Assembly: GCF_014697075.1 (NCBI RefSeq)
Contig: NZ_JACJRE010000052.1
Coordinates: forward strand, 1-50,761
Direction of reading: 5' to 3'
Length of the DNA stretch: 50,761 nucleotides
Source of the DNA: Tolypothrix sp. FACHB-123
Lineage (GTDB): Bacteria > Cyanobacteriota > Cyanobacteriia > Cyanobacteriales > Nostocaceae
Shown piece after piece: positions 26,701 through 34,465 of this stretch. The position numbers and the translations under genes were made by a program. A model generated the notes under the pieces. It was given only the letters and a program-made list of their open reading frames with translations, did no database searches and was not told where the DNA came from. The number at the start of each line of letters is the position of its first letter. Position 1 is the stretch's first letter.

Positions 26701-26876
26701 CTGATGATGGGACGAAAGATTTAATGGTGAAATATTATGAAAAATTACAAGCTGGAAAGGGTAGACACGAAGCGTTGCGAGAGGTGCAGTTAGAGTTACT
26801 CAATAATCCGCAATATCAGCATCCTTATTTTTGGGCAAGTTTTATTCCTTCAGGAAATTGGCGGGTGATGAAGTAG
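23721..26876 (+). CDS. Exported kinesin-light-chain-type TPR protein with C-terminal CHAT domain
   Basis: The protein has 1051 residues. A signal-like N-terminus (hydrophobic around residues 22-40, ending near VAGVP) is followed by about nine 42-residue repeats of the form LGKEHPDVAxSLNNLAxLYxxxGxYxKAExLYLRSLAIxEK (residues about 70-455). A helical linker with a coiled coil (around 590-620) leads to the CHAT domain (about 690-1051). His879 in HLATHGFF and Cys958 in LSACETGLG form an intact dyad. It differs from the TPR-CHAT protein at 12156 in repeat type and CHAT details, so it is not a recent duplicate. The substrate is unknown. Heptamer repeats follow the stop. Confidence 0.9.
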   Translation: MLRQTLFNLAKISKKLPINSVKLFTWAIATATTLGVLVSIPREVAGVPQPPLSPQQSAELAEADQLSQQAVRLYRQGKYSQAIPLAERALAIREKVLGTEHPLVALGLNNLAALYSSVGSNAKAESLYLRSLAIQEKLLGREHPDVALSLNNLAALYSSVGSHVKAESLYLRSLAIEEKLLGREHPNVAQTLNNLAELYREQGDYTKAEPLYLRSLAIYEKALGKEHPNVALSLNNLALLYQSQGSYAKAEGLYLRALRISEKILGEEHPLMATNLNNLAELYRLQGSYAKAEPLYLRSLTILEKVLGKENPTVALGLNNLALIYKLQGSYTKAEPLYLRSLTILEKILGKEHPDVALSLHNLAELYRSQGSNVKAESLYLRSLAIREKILGKEHPDVAQSLNNLALLYSSLGSYTKAEGLYLRSLAIREKLLGKEHPNIALSLNNLAALYWAQGDINRTTDFLTRGLAIEEQNLQLIYAVGSEKRKQNYAQTFSITTDAAVNLALQQSSQNPTLGKLALNTVLRRKGRVLDAMTDTVQTLRTQLADKPETKKLFDDWLNVQQELAALVYRGQGEEKFAVYQGKIQQLEAQKEQLEEQVSAKSAEFRQAIQPVELAAIQAQIPQDAALVEIVQYYPFNTKAKKESEKWGKPRYAAVVLRASGEPKWVDLGDATTIDKSVASFRQVLIYAPASSQENNPNSKQRGGIIPKPADGKTSGSRLQKLARALDEQIMTPIRPLLGDARHLLLSPDGQLNLIPFEALKDEQNQYLVQRYAFSYLTTGRDLLNLQTKAKAAANPVVFADIDYEQQDTAVAAKSRDAQNQRSIDFANLTVSRLTATLAEGQQIQKIFPKTNIFLGKQATESAIKQLNAPLILHLATHGFFLPDKEIAPRSNDFNQQLEKPLAVNLENPLLRSGLALAGFNNRQTKQKNDSEDGVLTALEVAGLNLRGTELVVLSACETGLGDVKIGGGVYGLRRALVIAGSQTQLLSLWQVADDGTKDLMVKYYEKLQAGKGRHEALREVQLELLNNPQYQHPYFWASFIPSGNWRVMK

Positions 26877-26910
26877 GGGATTTGCAATTAAAAAATAGTC
26901 TAGTGCTATC

Positions 26911-26939
26911 GTTGACTGTTGACTGTTGACTGTCAATCA
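26911..26939 (+). repeat. GTTGACT heptamer repeats
   Basis: Three GTTGACT units and a partial one follow the TPR-CHAT stop. They are the complement of the heptamer found inside mutS. Confidence 0.9.
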
Positions 26940-26969
26940 CTCGACAATCAAATATTCGCTACCTTGCTA

Positions 26970-26999
26970 AATAAAAAACAAAGCCTGCTTTTGCAGGCT
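26970..26999 (-). terminator. Rho-independent terminator of the WGxxGxxG protein gene
   Basis: AGCCTGC at 26982-26988 pairs with GCAGGCT at 26993-26999 around TTTT. Read on the minus strand, the stem is followed by TTGTTTTTTATTTA. It lies about 50 bases beyond the stop of the minus-strand gene at 27052. Confidence 0.85.
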
Positions 27000-27051
27000 G
27001 CAACTTAAAATTCTTGGAAGGATTTACGTAAAATTGCAGGAGCTATTAGTA

Positions 27052-27360
27052 TTAAAAGTTGGAGCGAGTAGAACCGACTACATCACGGTTGCTATAAGCG
27101 GTGTTATCATCTCTGCGGCTTTTGCGACCTAAAAGACCAAACAAACCGAGTAAACCGAGCAAACCCCAATCCCCATCAGCATAATTACCATCAGTCAAAG
27201 GGCGGTCTGTTGTAGTAGTATCGGTTGTAGTAGTACCTGTTGTAGTCCCATCAGGATTAGTATTGGTTTGAGCAGAAGCAGGTAAAACTGTAGGCGCGAT
27301 CGCTAAACTCAACGCTAAAACAGTAGTCCCGACGATTTTGGATACACCAAAGCGTTTCAT
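27052..27360 (-). CDS. Small exported WGxxGxxG-type protein
   Basis: The protein has 102 residues from the ATG at 27360, preceded by GGGGAC at suitable spacing. An upstream in-frame start at 27399 lacks support. A signal peptide covers residues 1-30 (ending LPASA), a Thr-rich linker about 40-55, then WGLLGLLGLFGLLG at 65-78 followed by RKSRRD. This matches the WGxxGxxG family of short bacterial surface proteins, in which the glycine-leucine segment may insert in the membrane or act as a sorting signal. Unlike true CTERM tags, about 20 polar residues follow. Function unknown. Confidence 0.78.
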   Translation of the reverse strand: MKRFGVSKIVGTTVLALSLAIAPTVLPASAQTNTNPDGTTTGTTTTDTTTTDRPLTDGNYADGDWGLLGLLGLFGLLGRKSRRDDNTAYSNRDVVGSTRSNF

Positions 27361-27480
27361 AATTAAGTCCCCACTTGAATTTCTGTAAGCAATAGTCACA
27401 GTTTATGAAGTTTTCCAGGAACTAGAATCATTCGTTAGCTGGAGATGCATCTCTTCTGGAAGTCGCATTTTTGATCGCGC

Positions 27481-27551
27481 TTCCCTAATTAACAGTCAAC
27501 CGTCAACCATCAACGACATAAAACGGAATAATTTATTTTTTGGAGTTCCCT
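27481..27551. repeat. Partial MITE-like element with heptamer repeats
   Basis: CAGTCAACCGTCAACCATCAAC (27493-27514) is followed by the 28-base sequence at 27524-27551 that is the exact complement of 19856-19883. Only one end of the element is recognisable here. Confidence 0.65.
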
Positions 27552-27678
27552 AAAGTAACCTTCAAGATACACAAGCTTACTTCTGTGGAAAGACGCACTC
27601 ACTGAACTACCTACTTAGCATGGTAAGGGTTGAAAGGTCACAGTTCCAGTGCTAAGCGAAACAGGAGTTGCGAGAATT

Positions 27679-28479
27679 ATGAACAATTTAACCCGACCAT
27701 TGGCTGTGGTAACAGGTGCTTCTAATGGCATTGGCTACGAACTGGCTAAACAGTTCGCTCAAAATGGCTTTGACTTGCTTGTAACATCGACAGGTTCAAG
27801 TATCGATCCAGCTGTTCAAGCTTTTCATGAATTGGGGGCTAATGTTGAGACAGTGGAAGCAGATCTTGCTACTTATGACGGAGTTGAGAAATTATACCAA
27901 AGGATTAAAGAGACTCATCGACCTGTAGATGCGATCGCAATTAACGCCGGTGTCGGTGTGGGTGGTGACTTTGCTCGTGAAACTAATTTCCAAGACGAGC
28001 TAAATCTGATTAACCTGAATGTCGTATCTTCAGTTCATCTCGCTAAACGAGTCCTGAAAGATATGGTAGAACTTAACAAAGGTCGAATTCTCTTCACTTC
28101 CTCCATTGCTGCGATTATGCCTGGCCCATTTGAAGCAGTTTACGCAGCTTCCAAAGCATTTATACATTCCTTCTCAGAAGGATTACGCAATGAGCTAAAA
28201 GATACAGGCATTACCGTTACAGCACTGATGCCAGGGCCTACTGATACTAACTTTTTCCACCGTGCAGGTATGGACGACACCAAAGTAGGTGCCAACAAAA
28301 AAGATGATCCGGCTGTTGTTGCTAAACAAGGTTTTGAAGCTTTGATGGCTGATAAGGATCATGTAATCGCTGGCTCACTCAAAACGAAGATTCAAGGAAA
28401 TGTCAGCAAGGTTTTACCCGATACCGTCAACGCCGAACAGCACCGCCAGCTGACTGAGCCAGGTTCAGCAAATAAATAA
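27679..28479 (+). CDS. Short-chain dehydrogenase/reductase (SDR)
   Basis: The protein has 266 residues from the ATG at 27679; AGGAG lies about 12 bases upstream and a GTG at 27649 is an alternative. It is a classical SDR. The cofactor motif is TGASNGIG (12-19), the structural motif INAGVG is near 88-93, and the catalytic residues are Ser141 or 142, Tyr155 and Lys159 (YAASK). The loop after beta-2 (TSTGSSID) lacks an obvious NADP-selecting Arg, so the cofactor is uncertain. The substrate cannot be predicted. A possible terminator follows at 28521. Confidence 0.92.
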   Translation: MNNLTRPLAVVTGASNGIGYELAKQFAQNGFDLLVTSTGSSIDPAVQAFHELGANVETVEADLATYDGVEKLYQRIKETHRPVDAIAINAGVGVGGDFARETNFQDELNLINLNVVSSVHLAKRVLKDMVELNKGRILFTSSIAAIMPGPFEAVYAASKAFIHSFSEGLRNELKDTGITVTALMPGPTDTNFFHRAGMDDTKVGANKKDDPAVVAKQGFEALMADKDHVIAGSLKTKIQGNVSKVLPDTVNAEQHRQLTEPGSANK

Positions 28480-28485
28480 TGAATA

Positions 28486-28549
28486 AGCTATTCTGCTTTT
28501 AAGTTGCATAATCCATCGTGAGGGCTGTTGACAGCCCTTACCTATTTTG
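28486..28549 (+). terminator. Repeat-derived hairpin, possible SDR terminator
   Basis: AGGGCTGT/ACAGCCCT at 28521-28538 forms an 8-bp stem with a 2-base loop and is followed by TACCTATTTT. The sequence from 28486 (AGCTATTCTGCTTTTAAGTT) matches the left part of the MITE-like element at 37789-37911, so the terminator may be a domesticated element end. Confidence 0.5.
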
Positions 28550-28557
28550 AAAAAGCA

Positions 28558-29409
28558 TTATCTAGTTAAATGCAACAGAGTTTCACAAAAATCTGATCTA
28601 CTACAATTAGTTAATCCCGTTCTTAAATACTTAATTGAGAATTCCTTAAAGCCTGATTCTCGGTTTAAGAAAATTCTATGAAAATTAGCCTGATCGCCAG
28701 AGAGAACATAATCTTCTATGCCACCCTGTCCCACATAGTTAATCCAACGTGCCTGAAACCTGACTTCTAAGAAGTATAGCGTTGAGTATTGCTTCCACTC
28801 TGGCTCAAGATTATTCCTATATTCGTATAAAGCATCTTTCCAAGTACCACTGGAGATTATAAATGTTGGAGAATGATATTTAATAGCATTTTCAGCCATG
28901 TGAAGTTTTTCAACACTAAAGTAAAATCCTGCCGTTCCATCCGAAGATTTTGGTACATAGTATTCACCTAACTTATTTAACTGGATATATATAGGGCCAA
29001 CATAAGTACGTTGTGTAGTTGTAAATGGTATTTTAGGAAGTGAATCTGCTGTGTAGTTAAACCTTGTTTGTGAGTTTTTTATTAAAAAAGTCTCTAGTTG
29101 AGAAACGAAAGATATCCACTCTGATTTAGGCATTAATGGTGCTTGCCAATAGCGTATTTTTACAGCTTTACGACCATATTCATTAACAAGTTGCTCAAAG
29201 GCTTCTTTTCGATGATGTGCAATAAAACGACTTTTGAAACATACGGCTTGACCTATATAAGCTGTGGGTTCTTGATCAGTTCCTACAAAATAAATACCAC
29301 CGTAGGTAGGAAGTGATTTTTTATCAATATATAAAACCCACGGAAGTTTAGTTACATCAATATTGTTAGCAGTAGTGATAACTTGAGAGGTATAAAATTT
29401 AGATTTCAT
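28558..29409 (-). CDS. GIY-YIG domain protein
   Basis: The protein has 283 residues from the ATG at 29409. A TTG at 29472 would add 21 residues. The GIY-YIG fold covers about residues 35-120: Gly38-Ile-Tyr, Tyr51-Ile-Gly, the conserved Arg61, Glu106 (metal ligand) and Asn118 are all present, so nuclease activity is possible. The C-terminal 160 residues (FYFSVEKLHMAENAIKYH and WINYVGQGGIEDYV) are not recognised and may bind DNA or a partner. GIY-YIG enzymes cut one DNA strand in repair, homing or restriction. No partner methylase or intron is present. A MITE sits just upstream. Confidence 0.75.
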   Translation of the reverse strand: MKSKFYTSQVITTANNIDVTKLPWVLYIDKKSLPTYGGIYFVGTDQEPTAYIGQAVCFKSRFIAHHRKEAFEQLVNEYGRKAVKIRYWQAPLMPKSEWISFVSQLETFLIKNSQTRFNYTADSLPKIPFTTTQRTYVGPIYIQLNKLGEYYVPKSSDGTAGFYFSVEKLHMAENAIKYHSPTFIISSGTWKDALYEYRNNLEPEWKQYSTLYFLEVRFQARWINYVGQGGIEDYVLSGDQANFHRIFLNRESGFKEFSIKYLRTGLTNCSRSDFCETLLHLTR

Positions 29410-29507
29410 TGCTAGACTTACAGCTATATTTTGAAGAATGTAATTGACAAGTTCTATTTCTAGAATGCCCAAAATTTCCTCACATATAACGTCAATGAGA
29501 TGAGCTT

Positions 29508-29607
29508 ATACCAATTCAAATAATGGTTGCGACACATCAATATATTCTAGAGGGCATGGCACTGCCATGCCCCTACCATCTGTCGCATTCTTTTTTCAAA
29601 TTGGTAT
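29508..29607 (+). mobile_element. Intact 100-bp MITE-like element
   Basis: ATACCAATT at 29508-29516 is the inverted complement of AATTGGTAT at 29599-29607. The core shares long identical stretches with 20843-20942 in reverse orientation. It sits between the GIY-YIG gene and the typA terminator. Confidence 0.85.
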
Positions 29608-29632
29608 TACATTCCTATGCAGTAAATAGCAA

Positions 29633-29656
29633 AAGAAAAAGCCCGCAGTTGCGGGC
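29633..29656 (-). terminator. Rho-independent terminator of typA
   Basis: GCCCGCA at 29641-29647 pairs with TGCGGGC at 29650-29656. On the minus strand the stem is followed by TTTTTCTTTT. It lies just past the typA stop. Confidence 0.9.
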
Positions 29657-29682
29657 TTTCAAAATAAATTACTTAAATTTAC

Positions 29683-31473
29683 TTAACGTTTTACTAACTT
29701 CTTCGACATCTTCCGCAAGCGAATTGATTGAGGTGTAACTTCTACCAATTCATCTGGGCCGATGTACTCTAAAGCACGTTCCAGACTCATATCTACTGGT
29801 GCTTGCAACTGTACTAATTCATCACCACCAGCAGCCCGGTGGTTGGTAAGTTGCTTGGTTTTGCAGACATTCAGTTCTAAGTCTTGAGGACGATTGTGTT
29901 CTCCCACAATCATACCTTTATAAACTTTAGTACCAGGAGTGATGAAGAATACACCTCTATCTTCAGCATTTCTCATTGCATAGAAGGTAGAAACACCTTC
30001 TTCAAAGGAGATGAGAACGCCTTTGTTACGGGCTTCAATATCACCGGAAAGCTGGCGGTAATCTAAGAAGCTGTGGTTCATGATACCTTCGCCACGGGTC
30101 ATCCGCATGAATTCGCCACGGAAACCAATCAAGCCACGGGCGGGAATAACAAATTCCAACTGGGTGCGATCGTTACCACCGGGTTGCATATCTTGCATTT
30201 CACCCTTGCGTTGTCCTAAACGTTCGATACAGCTACCAACTGCATCGGCGGGGACATCGAGAACCAAAAGTTCATAGGGTTCGCAAGGTTGTCCGTTGAC
30301 TTCCCGGTAAATTACCTGTGGCTGAGATACTTGAAACTCATAGCCTTCTCGGCGCATGGTTTCAATTAAAATACCCAGGTGAAGTTCTCCACGACCAGAC
30401 ACGAGGAATTTATCAGGAGAATCGGTTTCTTCCACACGCAAAGCCACGTTAGTTTCTAATTCTCGCAGTAAGCGATCGCGTACTTGGCGTGATGTTACCA
30501 ATTTACCTTCTTGACCTGCAAATGGTGAATCATTCACCCAGAAGGTCATCTGTAAGGTAGGTTCATCTACCTTAATTAGTGGTAAAGCTTGGGGTTCATT
30601 AGGATCTGTAATTGTTTCCCCAATATTGGCGTCAGCAAAACCAGCCACAGCCACAATATAACCTGCGGATGCTTCTTCCATATCCACCCGCTTCAAGCCT
30701 TCAAAGCCCATCAACTTAGTGATTTTAGCCTTGACAATTGCGCCACTTTCTGTTACCAAAGCTGCTTGCTGTCCGGCGCGGATCACACCGTTGTGAATTC
30801 TGCCAATGACAATCCGTCCTAGATATTCAGAATAATCTAGGGTTGTGACTTGCAATTGCAGAGGCTTGTTAACATCACCTACTGGGGGTGGTACATGGCG
30901 GAGGATAGCTTCAAATAGTGGTTGCATATCCACTGGTTCCGCATCCAAGTCGTCTTTGGCATAACCAGCCAAACCAGAAGCGAATAAATAGGGGAAATCG
31001 CACTGATCTTCATCTGCGCCTAATTCTAGGAACAGATCTAATACTTTATCAATTGCGCCGTAGGGGTCAGCTTGGGGACGGTCAATCTTATTGACAACAA
31101 CAATGGGGCGCAGTCCTTTTTCCAAAGCCTTCTTCAACACAAAGCGTGTTTGCGGCATGGGGCCTTCATTGGCATCGACAATCAGAATACAACCATCAAC
31201 CATGCCAAGTACGCGTTCGACTTCACCGCCGAAGTCAGCGTGACCTGGGGTATCAACAATATTGATTAGGGTTTCTTTGTAACGAACCGCTGTGTTTTTC
31301 GAGAGAATGGTAATTCCCCGTTCCCGTTCCAAGGCGTTGGAATCCATGACGCAATCCGGAACGTCTTCACCTTCTCGGAAGATGCCGGATTGTTTGAGGA
31401 GTGCATCAACCAGGGTGGTTTTGCCGTGGTCTACGTGGGCAATAATGGCGACGTTACGAATTGGGAGCGTCAT
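29683..31473 (-). CDS. typA: Ribosome-associated GTPase TypA/BipA
   Basis: The 596 residues are full length for TypA. The G domain has [10 protein letters not shown] (11-20), the T-rich switch [20 protein letters not shown] and NKIDRP. Domain II, two EF-G-like domains and the TypA-specific C-terminus ([16 protein letters not shown]) follow. TypA is a translational GTPase of the EF-G/LepA group that binds 70S ribosomes under stress and aids 50S assembly at low temperature. In cyanobacteria and chloroplasts it is linked to stress tolerance. The ATG at 31473 gives the family N-terminus. It is monocistronic with its own terminator. Confidence 0.97.
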   Translation of the reverse strand: MTLPIRNVAIIAHVDHGKTTLVDALLKQSGIFREGEDVPDCVMDSNALERERGITILSKNTAVRYKETLINIVDTPGHADFGGEVERVLGMVDGCILIVDANEGPMPQTRFVLKKALEKGLRPIVVVNKIDRPQADPYGAIDKVLDLFLELGADEDQCDFPYLFASGLAGYAKDDLDAEPVDMQPLFEAILRHVPPPVGDVNKPLQLQVTTLDYSEYLGRIVIGRIHNGVIRAGQQAALVTESGAIVKAKITKLMGFEGLKRVDMEEASAGYIVAVAGFADANIGETITDPNEPQALPLIKVDEPTLQMTFWVNDSPFAGQEGKLVTSRQVRDRLLRELETNVALRVEETDSPDKFLVSGRGELHLGILIETMRREGYEFQVSQPQVIYREVNGQPCEPYELLVLDVPADAVGSCIERLGQRKGEMQDMQPGGNDRTQLEFVIPARGLIGFRGEFMRMTRGEGIMNHSFLDYRQLSGDIEARNKGVLISFEEGVSTFYAMRNAEDRGVFFITPGTKVYKGMIVGEHNRPQDLELNVCKTKQLTNHRAAGGDELVQLQAPVDMSLERALEYIGPDELVEVTPQSIRLRKMSKKLVKR

Positions 31474-31721
31474 AGAAACTTTTTGTGAACTCTAGAGGGG
31501 GTTTTCAGATGTACATCGTAAATGTTATGATGCTAGGCTGTTTTAACAGAATTGAGGATAAAGTACAAACTCTGTAAAGAAGCTTTAACAATTCTAGCTT
31601 AATCGTCACAATTCCGGGGACTTTTTTAGCCATTACTTTAAATTTCAACTTGGCAACGACCATATTTAGAAACAATAATTACCGTTGTGCCAAAATTGAC
31701 TTAGTAATAGACTAATAAATT

Positions 31722-33017
31722 GTGCCTATGCTTTGGAAATCGGGACAGCAGTTGCAGGGTGGTAAGTATAAGATTGAACAGCAATTAGGCGAGGGTGGCT
31801 TTGGTATCACTTACCGCGCTAGCAGTCATCATGGTTCCGACGTTGTCATTAAAACTTTGAATGAAAAAGTGCAACGCCGTCCCGATTTTGCCAAGTTTCA
31901 GCAAGATTTTGTCAATGAGGCGATAAAACTAGCTAAATGCAGTCATCCTCATATTGTGCAGATAGATGAGGTAATCCATGAGGATAACTTGTGGTGCATT
32001 GTTATGGAATACATTGATGGCGAAAATTTAGCCCATAAAATTGAGAATCAAGGTATTTTACCAGAGGCGGAAGCTTTAGGATATATTCACCAGATTGGTG
32101 AGGCGCTAACTGTAGTTCATAATAACGGCTTGCTGCATCGGGATGTGAAACCGCAAAATATTATGTTGCGTGCCAATAAATCAGAAGCCGTATTAATTGA
32201 TTTTGGCATAGCACGGGAATTTTCTCAGAATTTGACTCAGACTCATACACAAATGCTAGCTGATGGTTTTGCGCCAATTGAGCAATATGATAAGCGTGCA
32301 AAACGGGGTGCTTTTACAGATGTTTATGCTTTGGCTGCAACGCTGTATTGTTTGGTAACGGGAGAAGTACCAACAATGGCTCCAATCAGAGCAATTGGTA
32401 CGCCGTTAGAAGAACCAAAAAATATAAATTCTAGTATCAGTGATAAAGTTAATCAGGCAATTCTCAAGGGTATGGAGGTAAAGCCTGAGAATCGTCCTCA
32501 GTCAATACAAGAGTGGTTAGTCTCATTAAATAGAGAAGGTACTAATCCAATTAAGTCTGATTACAATAAACTGCGGGATTTGTTAGCAGACAAAAATTGG
32601 ATAGCAGCCAATTTAGAAACTAGCAATCTTATGCTTTCTATTGCCTGCCCAACAAAAGGACGTTGGCTCGATTGTGAATCTATTCAAAGAATCTCATGTG
32701 AAGACTTCTATATAATCGATAAACTATGGAGAGATTATAGCAATGAACGTTTTGGTTTCAAATCCCAAAAATGCATTTGGAATAAAGTAAAAGGCAATAT
32801 TGATCAATTTGGTAATCATGTTGGATGGCGTGTGAATAACTCATGGATTAAGTACTCTCAATTTACCTTTAGTATCCATGCTCCTAAAGGACATCTACCA
32901 CATTATCTTGAATTGTTAGGCTTTGTATGGAAATGGGGCTTGCTTGGTGATTATTGGGAAGGCGATCTAAAGCGGATAAATGCTTTTGCTTCTAGGATTA
33001 AAAATTGTATTATTTAG
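31722..33017 (+). CDS. Ser/Thr protein kinase with C-terminal GUN4 domain
   Basis: The protein has 431 residues from GTG 31722; ATG 31728 is an equal alternative. The kinase domain (about 15-270) has the Gly loop LGEGGFGITY, Lys44, HRDVKPQN (139-146) and DFGIA (160-164), so it should be active. The C-terminal 130 residues (about 290-425) show the GUN4 pattern: YNKLRDLLADKNWIAANLET, WLDCESIQRISCEDFYIID and LWRDYSNERFG. GUN4 binds porphyrins and stimulates Mg-chelatase in chlorophyll synthesis. Linking it to a kinase suggests tetrapyrrole-responsive phosphorylation, which is inference. No transmembrane segment is seen, so it is probably cytoplasmic. Confidence 0.92.
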   Translation: MPMLWKSGQQLQGGKYKIEQQLGEGGFGITYRASSHHGSDVVIKTLNEKVQRRPDFAKFQQDFVNEAIKLAKCSHPHIVQIDEVIHEDNLWCIVMEYIDGENLAHKIENQGILPEAEALGYIHQIGEALTVVHNNGLLHRDVKPQNIMLRANKSEAVLIDFGIAREFSQNLTQTHTQMLADGFAPIEQYDKRAKRGAFTDVYALAATLYCLVTGEVPTMAPIRAIGTPLEEPKNINSSISDKVNQAILKGMEVKPENRPQSIQEWLVSLNREGTNPIKSDYNKLRDLLADKNWIAANLETSNLMLSIACPTKGRWLDCESIQRISCEDFYIIDKLWRDYSNERFGFKSQKCIWNKVKGNIDQFGNHVGWRVNNSWIKYSQFTFSIHAPKGHLPHYLELLGFVWKWGLLGDYWEGDLKRINAFASRIKNCII

Positions 33018-33442
33018 TATTTTTGTAAGTTGGGTCGAAGCATGAGACCCAACACGCTGATATATGTTGGGTTACCCTGCGGGAAGCCGCTCCGCGTCTA
33101 CGTTCCTCAACCCAACCTACACTTAATGCTGGTTTAGAAATATCAGGTCATGGAAAAGATAGCAAAGGTTTATATTTATAGTTATTCAAAAAGGTGAATT
33201 AGCTGTGCGATCGCACTCTTACCAATGACAAATGACAGCCATCACTAGTTATCTTTCTTTGCACCGACCTACTTATTACATTATGGGATAAAAGAGCGAT
33301 CGCCACAGAACTAGAACCCTGAGAGTGAGATTCCCCTCTCCATGAAGGTTGAAGAATGAAGCAAGAAAAATTTTCTACTTCAGACTTCAGGCTTCATACT
33401 TATTTACGCAGAACTGTAACGACTGTAACAGTCGTTTTTTTG
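33018..33442. other. Intergenic region of palindromic repeats
   Basis: Hairpin GTTGGGTC/GACCCAAC lies at 33029-33053. GTTGGGTT/AACCCAAC at 33066-33116 encloses GGGAAGCCGCTCCGCGTC. ACTTCAG-type heptamers lie at 33377-33403. The hairpin CGACTGT/ACAGTCG at 33419-33433 with TTTTTTT on the plus strand could end the kinase transcript, though it sits right at the prs stop codon. Confidence 0.6.
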
Positions 33443-34465
33443 CTAGCGGAACATACTACTTACTGAAGTATCCTCGTGAATTCGCCAGATGGTTTCTCCG
33501 AGTAGATTAGCCACTGAAAGCACTACCAGTTGCGGAAAACGATTGCTTTCGGGGATGGGAATCGTGTTAGTGACGATTACTTCCTCAAACAAGCCACTAA
33601 GAGACAACCGCTCAACGGCTGGTGGAGAGAATACTGCATGAGTTGCACAGGCGTATACCTGATGCGCTCCTTCTTCACGCAGTAACTTTGCACCTTCAGC
33701 AATTGTGCCTCCAGTGTCGATCATATCGTCCACTAAAACAGCAGTTTTACCTTTAACGTCACCGATTACATTCATGACTTCGGCGACGTTGTGAGCCTGG
33801 CGACGTTTATCAATAATCGCCAAGGGAGCATCACCCAGCTTTTTAGCAAATGCTCTAGCTCTGGCTACACCACCAACATCAGGAGAGACAACTACAATAT
33901 CTGATAGCTGTTTACTCACCAGATAATCTAGTAACACTGGCGAACCATAAACATGATCGAAAGGTATGTCGAAGTAACCCTGAATCTGAGCTGAGTGTAA
34001 GTCCATTGCCAAAACACGGTTGGCTCCTGCTTGAGTGATTAGGTTAGCAACCAATTTCGCAGTAATGGATTCTCTTCCTGCTGTTTTGCGATCGGCCCGT
34101 GCATAACCATAGTAAGGAATTACTGCTGTTACCTGGCGTGCAGAAGCTCGCCGACAGGCATCAATCATAATCAGCAATTCCATTAAATGATCGTTAACAG
34201 GCTGACAAGTCGGCTGGATGAGATAGACATCACAACCCCGGATAGACTCCTGGATTTGAATATAGAGTTCACCGTCCGCGAACCTTTTACGGATCATGGG
34301 GCCTAAGTCCATGCCCAGGTAGCGAGCGACTTCTTGAGACAGTTGTAAATTGGCAGAGCCAGAAAACAGCCGCAGGCGATTATTTTCAGTTATTCCTGTT
34401 GCAACTGGCTGCACTTTAGATAAAGTTGCAGAACTGAGCACAGCAGATCCTCGATGTGCATTCAT
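33443..34465 (-). CDS. prs: Ribose-phosphate pyrophosphokinase
   Basis: The protein has 340 residues, slightly longer than the roughly 315-residue norm because of a polar N-terminal extension of about 25 residues. It makes PRPP from ribose 5-phosphate and ATP for purines, pyrimidines, His, Trp and NAD. Visible motifs are MDLHSAQIQGYFD (metal/ATP site), the flexible-loop region YARADRKTAGRE, VVSPDVGG and the PRPP-binding loop VLVDDMIDTGGT. It is a single gene reading toward the kinase-GUN4 gene. A long upstream gap may hold its promoter. Confidence 0.97.
   Translation of the reverse strand: MNAHRGSAVLSSATLSKVQPVATGITENNRLRLFSGSANLQLSQEVARYLGMDLGPMIRKRFADGELYIQIQESIRGCDVYLIQPTCQPVNDHLMELLIMIDACRRASARQVTAVIPYYGYARADRKTAGRESITAKLVANLITQAGANRVLAMDLHSAQIQGYFDIPFDHVYGSPVLLDYLVSKQLSDIVVVSPDVGGVARARAFAKKLGDAPLAIIDKRRQAHNVAEVMNVIGDVKGKTAVLVDDMIDTGGTIAEGAKLLREEGAHQVYACATHAVFSPPAVERLSLSGLFEEVIVTNTIPIPESNRFPQLVVLSVANLLGETIWRIHEDTSVSSMFR

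Noticed and set aside
33419-33440. Hairpin with T-run as terminator of prs
   Set aside because: The T-run is on the plus strand while prs is on the minus strand, so it cannot be a standard terminator for prs; it was only noted as a possible end for the kinase-GUN4 transcript.
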